A stretch of DNA of 64,000 nucleotides from M55B154 sp964345775 (GTDB taxonomy: Bacteria; Spirochaetota; UBA4802; UB4802), in assembly GCA_964345775.1 (NCBI GenBank), contig CAYFSO010000003.1:1-64000 (forward strand), written 5' to 3'. This document shows positions 1 through 8,416 of the stretch, one piece after another (position 1 is the stretch's first letter; each line of letters starts with the position of its first letter). A program made the translations under genes and the position numbers. Under the pieces are notes generated by a model. It ran no database searches. It worked only from the letters and a program-made list of their open reading frames with translations, and was not told the DNA's origin.

Positions 1-70
1 AAAAGTGGGAAAAAATTTGGGGTCAGAGCAAAAAAGTTCAAAAAAGTGCGAAAAAGTGTGAAAAACCAGG
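1..70. repeat. Phased A-tracts, 10-bp period
   Basis: Runs of four or five A begin at positions 1, 11, 31, 41, 51 and 61, so consecutive tracts are about one helical turn apart. The units at 31, 41 and 51 are near copies of each other (AAAAAGTTCA, AAAAAGTGCG, AAAAAGTGTG). Phased A-tracts are known to bend DNA. Whether this one does anything is inference. No gene is recognised in this stretch, and it touches the window edge, so it may extend leftwards. Confidence 0.55.
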
Positions 71-124
71 GAAATGGACAAACGGGGTCAGAGCATCAAT
101 CGATAAACCAAAAGGGTCAGAGCC
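19..124 (+). repeat. GGGGTCAGAGC short repeats, left cluster (3 copies)
   Basis: Copies of GGGGTCAGAGC lie at 19-29 and 84-94, and a copy GGGTCAGAGCC lies at 114-124, all in the same orientation and mostly preceded by A-rich sequence. The same word recurs at 582-592 and 630-640 on the other side of arfB. Spacing is irregular (54 and 19 bases here), so this is not a CRISPR array. Similar short intergenic words are often spread by REP-associated tyrosine transposases, but no transposase is in this window, so that link is inference. Confidence 0.7.
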
Positions 125-148
125 ATAATAACAAAATCACGCAATCTG

Positions 149-568
149 CTATTGGACATCAGGTTTCTTTCGAGCATCCTTCTTTTCAGATCGCTTTTTC
201 TTCTCTTGGAGACGCTTTTCTTTCGCAGCCTTAGAGGGCATTGTGGGTTTGCGTTTTTTCTCAGGTTGCAGTGCAGCATTAAGCAACTTGTAAAACTTTT
301 CTATGGTACGTTCCCGGTTGGCCTGTTGTGAACGGCTGGTCTGGGAGGAAATAACGAGAATCCCGTCATTGTTAATGCGGTTTTTCAATTTATTTTTTAT
401 ACGATCTTTCTCGTCGTCAGAAAGTAACCCGGAAGCATCAATATCGAATCGAAGTTCTATCTTTGTGCTGGTAGTATTTACGTGCTGCCCGCCCGGACCT
501 CCACTGCGGGAGGCCTGGAACTGGAATTCATTGCTGAAATCCCTGTTTTTTAAGTGATCAATTGGCAT
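149..568 (-). CDS. arfB: Alternative ribosome-rescue factor ArfB (YaeJ-type peptidyl-tRNA hydrolase)
   Basis: The product releases nascent chains from ribosomes stalled at the end of an mRNA lacking a stop codon, by hydrolysing peptidyl-tRNA. The N-terminal half is a class-I release-factor-like domain with the GGQ motif at residues 26-28, inside SGGPGGQHVN. A very basic Lys/Arg-rich tail from about residue 103 matches the tail that ArfB threads into the empty mRNA channel. The length, 139 residues, is that of the E. coli protein, well short of a full release factor. It stands alone between two clusters of GGGGTCAGAGC repeats, one of which begins about 14 bases before the start codon, and no clear Shine-Dalgarno sequence is visible. 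SmpB of the trans-translation route is encoded at 23457-23918, so the cell has two rescue routes. Confidence 0.93.
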   Translation of the reverse strand: MPIDHLKNRDFSNEFQFQASRSGGPGGQHVNTTSTKIELRFDIDASGLLSDDEKDRIKNKLKNRINNDGILVISSQTSRSQQANRERTIEKFYKLLNAALQPEKKRKPTMPSKAAKEKRLQEKKKRSEKKDARKKPDVQ

Positions 569-581
569 AATTAAACAAAAA

Positions 582-642
582 GGGGTCAGAGCCTTTAACG
601 TTAACGAACGTTAATATAAAGTTAAAAAAGGGGTCAGAGCCC
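582..642 (+). repeat. GGGGTCAGAGC repeats with AT-rich palindrome, right cluster
   Basis: Two direct copies (582-592 and 630-640) enclose an AT-rich segment with an inverted repeat: TTAACGT at 595-601 and ACGTTAA at 608-614. Both copies follow A-runs and are followed by C. The element occupies the gap between argB and arfB. Repeat plus small palindrome is the kind of unit seen in REP-like or MITE-like short elements; assignment to a particular family is not possible from this window. Confidence 0.65.
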
Positions 643-656
643 ATAAAGCTATAAGC

Positions 657-1514
657 CTACACGATCTCGGTACCAATACCCGCATCGGTAAAGATCTCAA
701 GCAGAACCGCGTGCTCAACACGTCCGTCAATGATGTGGGTCTTGTGAACACCATTGGCAATGGCGCTGAGGCAGCAGTTCACCTTTGGGATCATGCCGCC
801 GATGATCTCTTCCTTCTGGATATAATCAGCCACGTCTCCCCGTTCTAAGGTAGAAACGAGCTTGTTGCCAACTTTTACGCCTTCCACATCTGTGAGAAGA
901 ATAAGTTTTTCGGCGTCAAGTGCCTCGGCGATCTTGCCTGCGGCAATGTCAGCGTTAATATTATAGGTGATCCCTTTCTCGTCATAACCTATGGGTGCGA
1001 TGACGGGAATGAATTTTTCGCGGTCAAGGGTGTCGATGATGCGGGCGTTCACTGACTTCACGGTGCCCACCTGGCCAATGTCCACCTGTTCTCCTTCTAC
1101 ATCATGGAAGATCTTGCTTGCGGTAAGCAGTCCACCGTCTTTCCCTGATAGTCCAACCGCGTTGCCGCCAACCATGTTGATGTTGTTCACTATCTCCTTG
1201 TTCACCTTCCCCACCAGCACCATCTCCACGATATCCATGGTCTCGTTATCGGTGACACGCATACCGCCTGCGAAGGAGCTTTCCTTTCCAATCTGCTTGA
1301 GCAATGTGCCGATCTGGGGGCCGCCCCCGTGCACGATGACGGGGTTGATGCCTACGTACTTCAGCAGTACCATGTCAAGGGCAAAGGACTTTCTCAGGGA
1401 GTCCTCGCTCATGGCATGACCACCGTACTTGATGACGATGGTCTTGCCATAAAATTCGCGTATGTAAGGAAAGGACTCGGTAAGGGTGTTGACCTTGTCC
1501 ATGTACTTTTTCAT
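657..1514 (-). CDS. argB: Acetylglutamate kinase
   Basis: Phosphorylates N-acetyl-L-glutamate, the second step of arginine synthesis by the acetylated route. Family marks are visible: KYGGHAM near the N-terminus for phosphate binding, HGGGPQIG for substrate binding, and GLSGKDGG in the middle. The length, 285 residues, is usual for the family. The start codon overlaps the stop of the upstream gene by four bases (ATGA, 1511-1514), so it is translationally coupled to the sugar-nucleotide pyrophosphorylase. It is the last gene of a four-gene minus-strand operon. No other arginine gene is nearby, which makes the company unusual. Confidence 0.96.
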   Translation of the reverse strand: MKKYMDKVNTLTESFPYIREFYGKTIVIKYGGHAMSEDSLRKSFALDMVLLKYVGINPVIVHGGGPQIGTLLKQIGKESSFAGGMRVTDNETMDIVEMVLVGKVNKEIVNNINMVGGNAVGLSGKDGGLLTASKIFHDVEGEQVDIGQVGTVKSVNARIIDTLDREKFIPVIAPIGYDEKGITYNINADIAAGKIAEALDAEKLILLTDVEGVKVGNKLVSTLERGDVADYIQKEEIIGGMIPKVNCCLSAIANGVHKTHIIDGRVEHAVLLEIFTDAGIGTEIV

Positions 1515-2893
1515 TGAATGTATACCTCTTCTTCGGCGGGGATGATTATGTTCTCGTCGATGTCTTGGGGTTCAACCGCCTGCAGGGGCGATATCTCTAC
1601 CACTTTCACTCCAGATGGTATGGATATACCTTTCTGTTTCAGCCAGTCCATGGCAAGGTTGGACATGAGCTCACGGGCGCTTTCTACCGAGTCTACGCCG
1701 GTCTTGTTCTTCACGGGGGCGAACTCCTCTTCCCGGGTGGTTTCCATGATGAAGTTTTTATCAGTAAGGGGCAGGGCGTCAAAGACGAACTTCTCGAACT
1801 TGTAACCCTGTATCTCCTTCTCGCCCTGTTGGGTGTATTCCGAAATATCCTTTTTTGCAATATGGTACGGAAGTGACAGCTTACCGCCGCCGGTGATGTC
1901 CATCAGGAATTTGCAACCAAAAAGATGAATAGCGATGCTCCCCGAGGCGTAGCGCAGGTTGCCCTCATCGTCTTTCTCATACTGCTTGTCCTCCGGCAGG
2001 TCAGAATACTCAACAACGCCGATCTTCCCGTTCTCGAACTCTACAAATACCCCGACTTTCTCCTCGGGATAGGCCTTCATGAGGGCCTTGCTTGAGATAT
2101 GCGCATTCTGCAGCACATGAAAGCCGATAAAATACGGATCGACGATGTTGACCAGTGGATTGTCCACCTGGTAATAGGAGATGATCTCGATTCCCTGTTC
2201 TATCATTTTTTCCAGCATTCCTGACTGCCTGAGGGCGGTAAGGCTGCCCCCGTGACCGTCGGGATTCTTGAATATGCTGTGCCTGTTGGCCAGTATAAGC
2301 TTTCCGTCGGTATCAAGGGAGGGGATCATGCGCTGGGGAAACAGGTGCACGCTGTCCTCCTTCAAGCCGAACCAGTCGTGTTCCCTGAGAAAATCCACAG
2401 TTTCCTGGTGGTTTGCCGGTGATGTCATGATAAGCCATGGAACGATCACCCCGTATTTTTCCGAGTATTTCTTAATTTTCTCGGCGTGGATCTGGAAAAG
2501 CGTCTTATTACTTACCGGTCCAACGGGAAAAGCACCCTTGGGCCCGTCAAAACCCAGGCGGCTTCCCTGGCCGCCTGCAACCACGAAGGCGGCCACCTTG
2601 CCCTTCCGTATCAAGTCAGTGCCGGCATCGTATGCCCGCCTGTATTCTTTTTTGTGTTCATCGGTTCGTGGAACCGGCATGTACGGGGCGGGCTTGAAGT
2701 CCATTGGAATGGGCTCGTCCTCTTTCGTCTTTTCGAACAGTGACATCAGGTGTTCAAAATCGATATCGCTCAACTCTTCAAGCAGCGATCTTTTTCCCGC
2801 ATCATTCAGATCATCCCAGAACTTGAAGACGTGGTCCTGATTGTATTCGTAAATTTTGCTTATGGTATCCTCGTATCCCTTGTATGAAATCAT
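1511..2893 (-). CDS. UDPGP-type uridylyltransferase (UDP-N-acetylhexosamine pyrophosphorylase-like)
   Basis: Expected to make a UDP-sugar from UTP and a sugar 1-phosphate. The nucleotide-binding loop is GGQGSRLGFDGPKG, starting near residue 107. A PDGHGGSLTAL segment corresponds to the conserved P-x-G-H-G region of the eukaryote-type UAP/AGX and UGP group. At 460 residues it is the AGX-like single-domain type and not the bacterial GlmU type, and no acetyltransferase hexapeptide repeats are seen. The substrate could be UDP-GlcNAc, UDP-GalNAc or UDP-glucose; the sequence alone does not decide. The stop overlaps the argB start. The upstream acyl-CoA synthetase gene ends six bases before its start codon. 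Confidence 0.85.
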   Translation of the reverse strand: MISYKGYEDTISKIYEYNQDHVFKFWDDLNDAGKRSLLEELSDIDFEHLMSLFEKTKEDEPIPMDFKPAPYMPVPRTDEHKKEYRRAYDAGTDLIRKGKVAAFVVAGGQGSRLGFDGPKGAFPVGPVSNKTLFQIHAEKIKKYSEKYGVIVPWLIMTSPANHQETVDFLREHDWFGLKEDSVHLFPQRMIPSLDTDGKLILANRHSIFKNPDGHGGSLTALRQSGMLEKMIEQGIEIISYYQVDNPLVNIVDPYFIGFHVLQNAHISSKALMKAYPEEKVGVFVEFENGKIGVVEYSDLPEDKQYEKDDEGNLRYASGSIAIHLFGCKFLMDITGGGKLSLPYHIAKKDISEYTQQGEKEIQGYKFEKFVFDALPLTDKNFIMETTREEEFAPVKNKTGVDSVESARELMSNLAMDWLKQKGISIPSGVKVVEISPLQAVEPQDIDENIIIPAEEEVYIQ

Positions 2894-2898
2894 GTATG

Positions 2899-3576
2899 TT
2901 ATACCTCTTTGAGTAAAATTCTTGCATCCACGATACGTGCTTCCTTTTCATTACACATTACAGGATTAAGGTCTATAGATTCAATATTTTTTTCAAGGTC
3001 AACAGCCATCTCTGAAAAACATACCATGAGATGTACCAGTTTATCCATATCTATCGGCTCTTTCCCGCGGTATCCGGTGAGAAGTTCATGGCCCTGTAAA
3101 GAATATATGGCATTTCGCGCGGTTTCAACTGAGAAGGGAGCCATCCGGATGGCCACGTCCTTGTATATTTCCACGGCGGTACCGCCGATCCCGGTCAATA
3201 CCACCATGCCAAACTGCGGGTCATGCTTCGCCCCGATGATCAGCTCTGACCCCGCTGCCATCTGGTCAACAATGATGCCGTCAAAGCCCTTCATGGCTGA
3301 CAGGTCGTCGTAGGCACGTGACAACTCATTTTCGTTTTTCAGCCCTACACGCACGCCGCCAGCGTCTGACTTGTGCATAATATCAGGAGAAACGATCTTT
3401 GTCACCACCGGGTACCCGATCTCTGACGCAGCCTTCAACGTGTCCCCCCTGCTGTGTACCCACTTGTATGTGGTGACGGGAAGATCATACAGTTTCAGCA
3501 GTTCCCGGGCGTCAGGTTCCATCATCCAGCCCACCTGCCGGGCTCTTTCCAGGAGCTCATGTATCCTTTTTTTCAT
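2899..3576 (-). CDS. Acyl-CoA (acetate-CoA) ligase, ADP-forming, beta subunit (ATP-grasp)
   Basis: Small subunit of an ADP-forming acyl-CoA synthetase, which turns acetyl-CoA, ADP and phosphate into acetate, CoA and ATP, or runs in reverse. The 225 residues form an ATP-grasp domain of the beta-subunit type: conserved YPVVTKIVSPDIMHKSDAGGV near residues 55-75, GAKHDPQFGMVVLTGIGG near 135-152, and the IDLNPVM segment near the C-terminus. It is separate from the CoA-binding subunit, as in many archaea and some bacteria. The start overlaps the stop of the alpha gene by four bases (3573-3576), which suits stoichiometric synthesis. Propionate or another acid is possible as substrate. Confidence 0.9.
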   Translation of the reverse strand: MKKRIHELLERARQVGWMMEPDARELLKLYDLPVTTYKWVHSRGDTLKAASEIGYPVVTKIVSPDIMHKSDAGGVRVGLKNENELSRAYDDLSAMKGFDGIIVDQMAAGSELIIGAKHDPQFGMVVLTGIGGTAVEIYKDVAIRMAPFSVETARNAIYSLQGHELLTGYRGKEPIDMDKLVHLMVCFSEMAVDLEKNIESIDLNPVMCNEKEARIVDARILLKEV

Positions 3577-4943
3577 GATACCCTCCTTTTCATGGCCCGT
3601 ATCATGTGCACTGCCCCTTCAACCGAGTGGGCAACCGGCAGCCCGTTTGACTCGAATCCCTCGATGAACATGACATACCGGTCCACGTGCGGCATGTAGG
3701 TGATGACCGGTTTCTGGTGCTGCATTGCCACGGTGGCAATGCGGGAGCCTATGTCACTGCTTATTGCCGGCAGGTAGGGAAGCAGGAGCAGAATGACCGC
3801 GTCAACGTAATCCTTTTCAAGAAAGAACCTTGTGGCGGTGTAAAAATCGTTGTCCCCCGCGCTCCCGGTTAGGTCTACAGGATTGTTCAGGGAGGCTATA
3901 GCCTGAATGCTTTTTGAAAGTTGTGTGTTCAGCTCAGTCATGTCATCTTCGGGTATGCCGGGTACCTGTATGTCAGCCTGGAAGCATCCATCCGAGGCCA
4001 TGGCGCCATGTCCGCCGCTTGCGGTGATGATACAAACCCTTTCAGGTGTTCTCTCATCGCAGCAGGACAGGGACTCGCAGTAAGAGACGAATTCCGCTTC
4101 GCTGTCGGCCTCGATGGCACCACTCTGGCGGATCACTTCCCTGAATACCGGGTAATCGCCGGCAATGGATGCGGTGTGTGAGCTGACAGCCCTGGAGCCG
4201 CCCGGTGTTTTCCCGGCCTTCAGCAGTATGACCGGCCGTGATGCCTGTTCCATGAAGGTGACAAAGTCACGTCCCCGTCCTTCGGAAAACCCTTCCAGGT
4301 AGAGGCCTATGACCTTCGTGGCAGGATCGCTGTCAAGGTAGAAGAGCAGGTCGATCTCGTCGATCACCGCCTTGTTGCCGATGCTGACGGTACGTGATAT
4401 GCCAACCCCTTCCTGGGTCAGCTTGATCATCATGTCAACCAGTATACCCCCGCTCTGGCTTAGAAGGGCCACGTTGCCGGTTTTAGGCTGCACCAGCCGT
4501 TCAGAAGGAAGAAAAAAGGTATCGATGGCAGGAGGTGAAAAGATGCCAAGGCAGTTGGGTCCGATGACCGGGAAGTTGTGATCATGGGCAAGACGGAACA
4601 CCTGGTTTTGCAGGTCAGTGCGACCCGTTTCGGCAAAACCGCCGGAGATTATAATGGCACCTCCCACTTCGTTTTCGATACATTCCTCGATAGCAGCCGG
4701 TACCAGGTCTGCCCTGATGCTTATCACCGCACAGTCTATCCTGTCAGGGATCTGGCCGATATTGGTATACACGGTGTCACCGAAAAGGGTCCCTCCCTGT
4801 GGGTTCACGCAATATGCCTTTGCCTCGTATCGTAGATTGTTCTTATGGAAAATGACGTTGGCCGGGTTAAACGGGTTTGAAAGGGAAACACCAATAACGG
4901 CAACCGATTTGGGCTGCAGCAGGGGATCAAGTTTCATTACCAT
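3573..4943 (-). CDS. Acyl-CoA (acetate-CoA) ligase, ADP-forming, alpha subunit
   Basis: Large subunit, which binds CoA and carries the phospho-histidine relay. The N-terminal Rossmann domain begins KSVAVIGVSLSNPFNP at residues 12-27. The succinyl-CoA-ligase-like part carries GPNCLGI near 128 and LLSQSGG near 160. The expected phosphorylated histidine is His256, within SSHTASIAG. The 456-residue length is that of a free-standing alpha subunit. It is the first gene of the operon acd-alpha, acd-beta, UDPGP transferase, argB. The enzyme gives substrate-level phosphorylation during acetate excretion, or activates acids. The 191 bases between it and cstA hold no recognisable gene. Confidence 0.92.
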   Translation of the reverse strand: MVMKLDPLLQPKSVAVIGVSLSNPFNPANVIFHKNNLRYEAKAYCVNPQGGTLFGDTVYTNIGQIPDRIDCAVISIRADLVPAAIEECIENEVGGAIIISGGFAETGRTDLQNQVFRLAHDHNFPVIGPNCLGIFSPPAIDTFFLPSERLVQPKTGNVALLSQSGGILVDMMIKLTQEGVGISRTVSIGNKAVIDEIDLLFYLDSDPATKVIGLYLEGFSEGRGRDFVTFMEQASRPVILLKAGKTPGGSRAVSSHTASIAGDYPVFREVIRQSGAIEADSEAEFVSYCESLSCCDERTPERVCIITASGGHGAMASDGCFQADIQVPGIPEDDMTELNTQLSKSIQAIASLNNPVDLTGSAGDNDFYTATRFFLEKDYVDAVILLLLPYLPAISSDIGSRIATVAMQHQKPVITYMPHVDRYVMFIEGFESNGLPVAHSVEGAVHMIRAMKRRVS

Positions 4944-5134
4944 CTCCTTTTGATGGAGTAAAATGATTAATCAAAAAAGTCATGGAGCGCATGTAGCAGA
5001 ATTGTAGCAGAACAGGTGGGCCGGGGCAAGTTAGAAAAAAATAATATGCGAAGAACACGGGGAATACACAGAGAAGTACGCGTGTCCCCCCGTGAACAGG
5101 TTTATCATGCCCGGCAATGGCCGAGGAAAATGTT

Positions 5135-6748
5135 TTACGCGGATTCCCTGGATTCCTCCAGGCTGCGTCTTGCCTCGTATGCCAGGAATATTGCCAGCAT
5201 AAAGAGTATGGCCGCGATAACGGCAAGGATGTAGCTGGCACTCATCAGGTTCTGGTATATCATCACTGCAAGGGCACTCAGCGTTATGATGAACATGAGC
5301 ACCATTGGGATCTTTACGAACCAGGTGGATCGTTTCAGCCTGGTAAGCCACACGGTTACCGCAAGGAGTGCCAGGGCGGCAAGAAGCTGGTTGGCCGAGC
5401 CGAATATGGGCCATATGTTAAGCCCCTGTCCGCTCACCACCAGTGCACCTGCAGCAACAACACCAACCAGCGTGGCGGCATAACGGTTCCTGAAAAAAAT
5501 AGATTGTTTCTCCCGGGGCTTGTCCCTGTCATGAAAGAATTCCTGCAGGGCGAAACGGGCAAGACGGGTTGCCGTGTCAAGGGACGTAAGCGCAAATGCT
5601 GATACCGCAAGCGAAGAAAAGGTTCGACCCGCGTCATATGGTATACCGAAACGGGTCATGATGTTGCCCAGGCTGTGGGCGAATACCGCCACCGGGTTAG
5701 AACGCATTTCCATGTAATTCTCTTTTACCAGCATGGCCGCGGTAATCAGGGCCACGATCGCCAGCACCGATTCGATCAGCATGCCGCCATATCCAACGGT
5801 ACGTGCGTCCTTCTCGTTGTTCAGCTGTTTGGCGCTGGTACCTGACGCCACCAGGGAATGGAAACCTGAAATGGCCCCGCATGCCACGGTTACGAACAGG
5901 ATGGGAAAGAGATACCCCAGCTGCTCTACGTGAAAACTGGTAAAGGCGGGTATGTTGAACTCGGGGTTGACCAGTACAATACCGGTGATACCAAGTGCCA
6001 GCAGGGCGTACAGGATAAACGAGTTCAGGTAATCGCGTGGCTGCAGAAGTATCCACACCGGGACCACTGATGCCACGAAGATATAGACCATCAGGATGTA
6101 TGACCAGGTGAGTGCGGAAAGCTGTACGGGATACAGGTAGCCCAGGTAGAGGGCACCCGCGAGAAGCACCACGCCAATTACGGTGGCAACCGGCAGCGAG
6201 AGATTCAACCGGTAAAGAAAAACACCAAATACCACCGCTATCAGTATGAACATGGTGGAGGCGCTTGCCGCCGCGGGGATCTCTTCGAATGTGCGTGCCA
6301 CAACTATAATGAAGACAGCCACAACCAGTATGAGTGTTGACCAGGAAAAGATGAGAAAAAGAAACTTCCCCCGTTTGCCGATCTGGTCTTCGATAACTTC
6401 TCCGATTGAGCGGCCCTCGTGGCGTACCGATGCCACCAGCGCGGTGAAATCATGCACGGCACCCATGAAAATGCCGCCGATGAATATCCAGATGGCAACG
6501 GGTATCCAGCCGAATATGGCGGCCACTATGGGGCCGATGATGGGAGCAGCCCCGGCTATTGAGGCGAAGTGATGACCCAGCAACACCGGTGCTTTAGCCG
6601 GAACGTAGTCCACCCCGTCGTACATGGTATGGGCGGGAGTTTCCCGGGACGGGTCTATACCGAGTTTTTTCGAAATGAACCTGCCGTAAACTATATATGC
6701 AACAATAAAGGCCGCAACGGCCAGCAGTATTAAGGTTACCGAATTCAT
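5135..6748 (-). CDS. cstA: CstA-family transporter (carbon starvation protein A)
   Basis: Inner-membrane transporter of the CstA family, whose studied members take up peptides or pyruvate when carbon is short. The 537 residues are almost all hydrophobic, with many membrane helices. The N-terminus carries the family signature: YGRFISKKLGID, then VPAKAPVLLGHHFASIAGAAPIIGP with the following IFMGAVHDF segment. It is shorter than the E. coli protein of about 700 residues and closer to the short forms of anaerobes. It is transcribed away from the glycerate kinase gene, with a 195-base AT-rich gap between them. No convincing terminator was found after the stop. Confidence 0.93.
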   Translation of the reverse strand: MNSVTLILLAVAAFIVAYIVYGRFISKKLGIDPSRETPAHTMYDGVDYVPAKAPVLLGHHFASIAGAAPIIGPIVAAIFGWIPVAIWIFIGGIFMGAVHDFTALVASVRHEGRSIGEVIEDQIGKRGKFLFLIFSWSTLILVVAVFIIVVARTFEEIPAAASASTMFILIAVVFGVFLYRLNLSLPVATVIGVVLLAGALYLGYLYPVQLSALTWSYILMVYIFVASVVPVWILLQPRDYLNSFILYALLALGITGIVLVNPEFNIPAFTSFHVEQLGYLFPILFVTVACGAISGFHSLVASGTSAKQLNNEKDARTVGYGGMLIESVLAIVALITAAMLVKENYMEMRSNPVAVFAHSLGNIMTRFGIPYDAGRTFSSLAVSAFALTSLDTATRLARFALQEFFHDRDKPREKQSIFFRNRYAATLVGVVAAGALVVSGQGLNIWPIFGSANQLLAALALLAVTVWLTRLKRSTWFVKIPMVLMFIITLSALAVMIYQNLMSASYILAVIAAILFMLAIFLAYEARRSLEESRESA

Positions 6749-6943
6749 ATAAGCCTCCAGGAGCAGTGCATCTGAAAATTTTTATATGCTCACATATTCA
6801 TTTGAACGCAGTATTACAGGATAAATCATTATTTCAAGAAAAATATTCTTTTCAATTGTCACCAGTGGTGGTATTACTATTTTATATTTTTTATCGCAGA
6901 GTCGAAAAGTACACTGCTCAATTGAAAGGGAGGAAGCAGTATA

Positions 6944-8281
6944 ATGAAATCAATGCGTGAAGACATGGAGCGCATATACATGGCGGCCATTGCCGCCGTC
7001 GATCCAGGGGAAGCCGTTCGCAGGCACCTGGTTCGCGAAGGTGATATTTTACAGGTTAAGATGCAGGACGGGAAAACTGTGTCATACCACCTTTCAGGAT
7101 ACAAAAAGATAATAGTGGTAGGAGGTGGCAAGGCAACGGCCCCCATGGCAGCGGCAGTGGAGGATATCCTGGGTGACCGTATTTCGAAAGGATCCATTGT
7201 TGTGAAGTACGGCTATACCCGTAAACTATCAAAAATAAAGGTGATGGAGGCTTCACATCCGGTGCCGGACCAGAACGGTGTTGATGGCGCCGCCCGGATA
7301 CGTGCCATGCTGGAAGGATCAGGAGAGGACACCCTGGTGATATCGCTGATATCAGGAGGGGGGTCAGCACTGCTTGCACTGCCGGCAGGAGATATAAGGC
7401 TGGAAGAGAAACAGGTGGTAACCGACCTGCTGCTGAAAAGCGGGGCATCCATTCACGAGATGAACGCGGTGCGAAAACATATATCCGGCGTGAAGGGTGG
7501 AAACCTTGCCCGGGCAGCCTGCCCGGCTACCATATTGAACCTCATGATATCAGACGTAGTGGGTGATAACATGGATGTGATCGCCTCGGGACCATTCGTA
7601 CCTGACCGTTCCACGTATGATGCTGCGATTGAAATTATAAAAAAGTATTCATTGACGGGAAAGATACCCGCGGCGGTGAAGCAACACCTTGAGTCGGGGG
7701 CGAATGGAGATACGGGAGAAACGCCAAAAGAAGGAGATACGTATTTTGAGAGGGTGGTTAACGTGATCGCTGCATCAAACATCATCGCGTTACGGTCAGC
7801 GGCAGAGGAGGCTGACAAGCTGGGCTATAACACGGTTATCCTCTCCTCCATGATCGAAGGTGATACCGCCCTTACCTCTGACTGGCATGCAGCAATTTTA
7901 AAGGAGACCCGTCAATCGTCTAATCCCCTTGCACCTCCTGCCTGTATCATCAGTGGCGGCGAGACCACGGTTAAGGTAACAGGAGACGGGCTTGGTGGCA
8001 GGAACATGGAATTCGCTTTGCAGATGGGAGCCCGCATACAGGGTATGGAAAATGTGCTGGTGGCAAGTATTGGTACGGATGGAACCGATGGCCCCACCGA
8101 TGCCGCGGGAGCACTGGCTGATGGCCACACCTTCAGGAGGGCGAACGATATAAGCATCACTCCCGGCGAATACTTGGAACGAAATGATTCCTATCATTTC
8201 TTTGAAGCCCTGGAGGATCTTGTGAAAACGGGGCCAACGAATACAAATGTCATGGATGTGAGAATTATGCTTGCCAAATGA
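6944..8281 (+). CDS. Glycerate 2-kinase (GckA/TtuD, MOFRL family)
   Basis: Phosphorylates D-glycerate, normally at the 2-position, feeding it into lower glycolysis. The N-terminal DUF4147-type domain carries VVGGGKATAPMAAA near residue 53, SHPVPDQNG near 103, and the ISGGGSALLALP loop near 137. The C-terminal MOFRL domain has ISGGETTVKVTGDGLGGRN and SIGTDGTDGPTDAAGA. The 445 residues are the full family length. The start codon is preceded by a strong GGGAGGAA ribosome-binding site. It is monocistronic between divergent cstA and an unknown gene. Close relatives act on hydroxypyruvate or glycerate pools, and the exact product isomer is not decided here. Confidence 0.93.
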   Translation: MKSMREDMERIYMAAIAAVDPGEAVRRHLVREGDILQVKMQDGKTVSYHLSGYKKIIVVGGGKATAPMAAAVEDILGDRISKGSIVVKYGYTRKLSKIKVMEASHPVPDQNGVDGAARIRAMLEGSGEDTLVISLISGGGSALLALPAGDIRLEEKQVVTDLLLKSGASIHEMNAVRKHISGVKGGNLARAACPATILNLMISDVVGDNMDVIASGPFVPDRSTYDAAIEIIKKYSLTGKIPAAVKQHLESGANGDTGETPKEGDTYFERVVNVIAASNIIALRSAAEEADKLGYNTVILSSMIEGDTALTSDWHAAILKETRQSSNPLAPPACIISGGETTVKVTGDGLGGRNMEFALQMGARIQGMENVLVASIGTDGTDGPTDAAGALADGHTFRRANDISITPGEYLERNDSYHFFEALEDLVKTGPTNTNVMDVRIMLAK

Positions 8282-8416
8282 AATGAAAAACAATAAAAAT
8301 TTAAAAAAAATGTTGCTAATATTAGTTATATGCAGTACCATCTTATAGAACTTATTAGAATATAGGCAGGGATGCGTATATTTATTTTCCGGAAAATTAT
8401 TAAAGGAGTGTTCGGT

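Noticed and set aside
1..642. CRISPR array
   Set aside because: The five repeats are only 11 bases, irregularly spaced (19 to more than 450 bases), and interrupted by a gene; no cas gene is present.
5045..5100. CACGGGG ... CCCCGTG as a cstA terminator
   Set aside because: The arms are more than 20 bases apart and no T-run follows on the minus strand.
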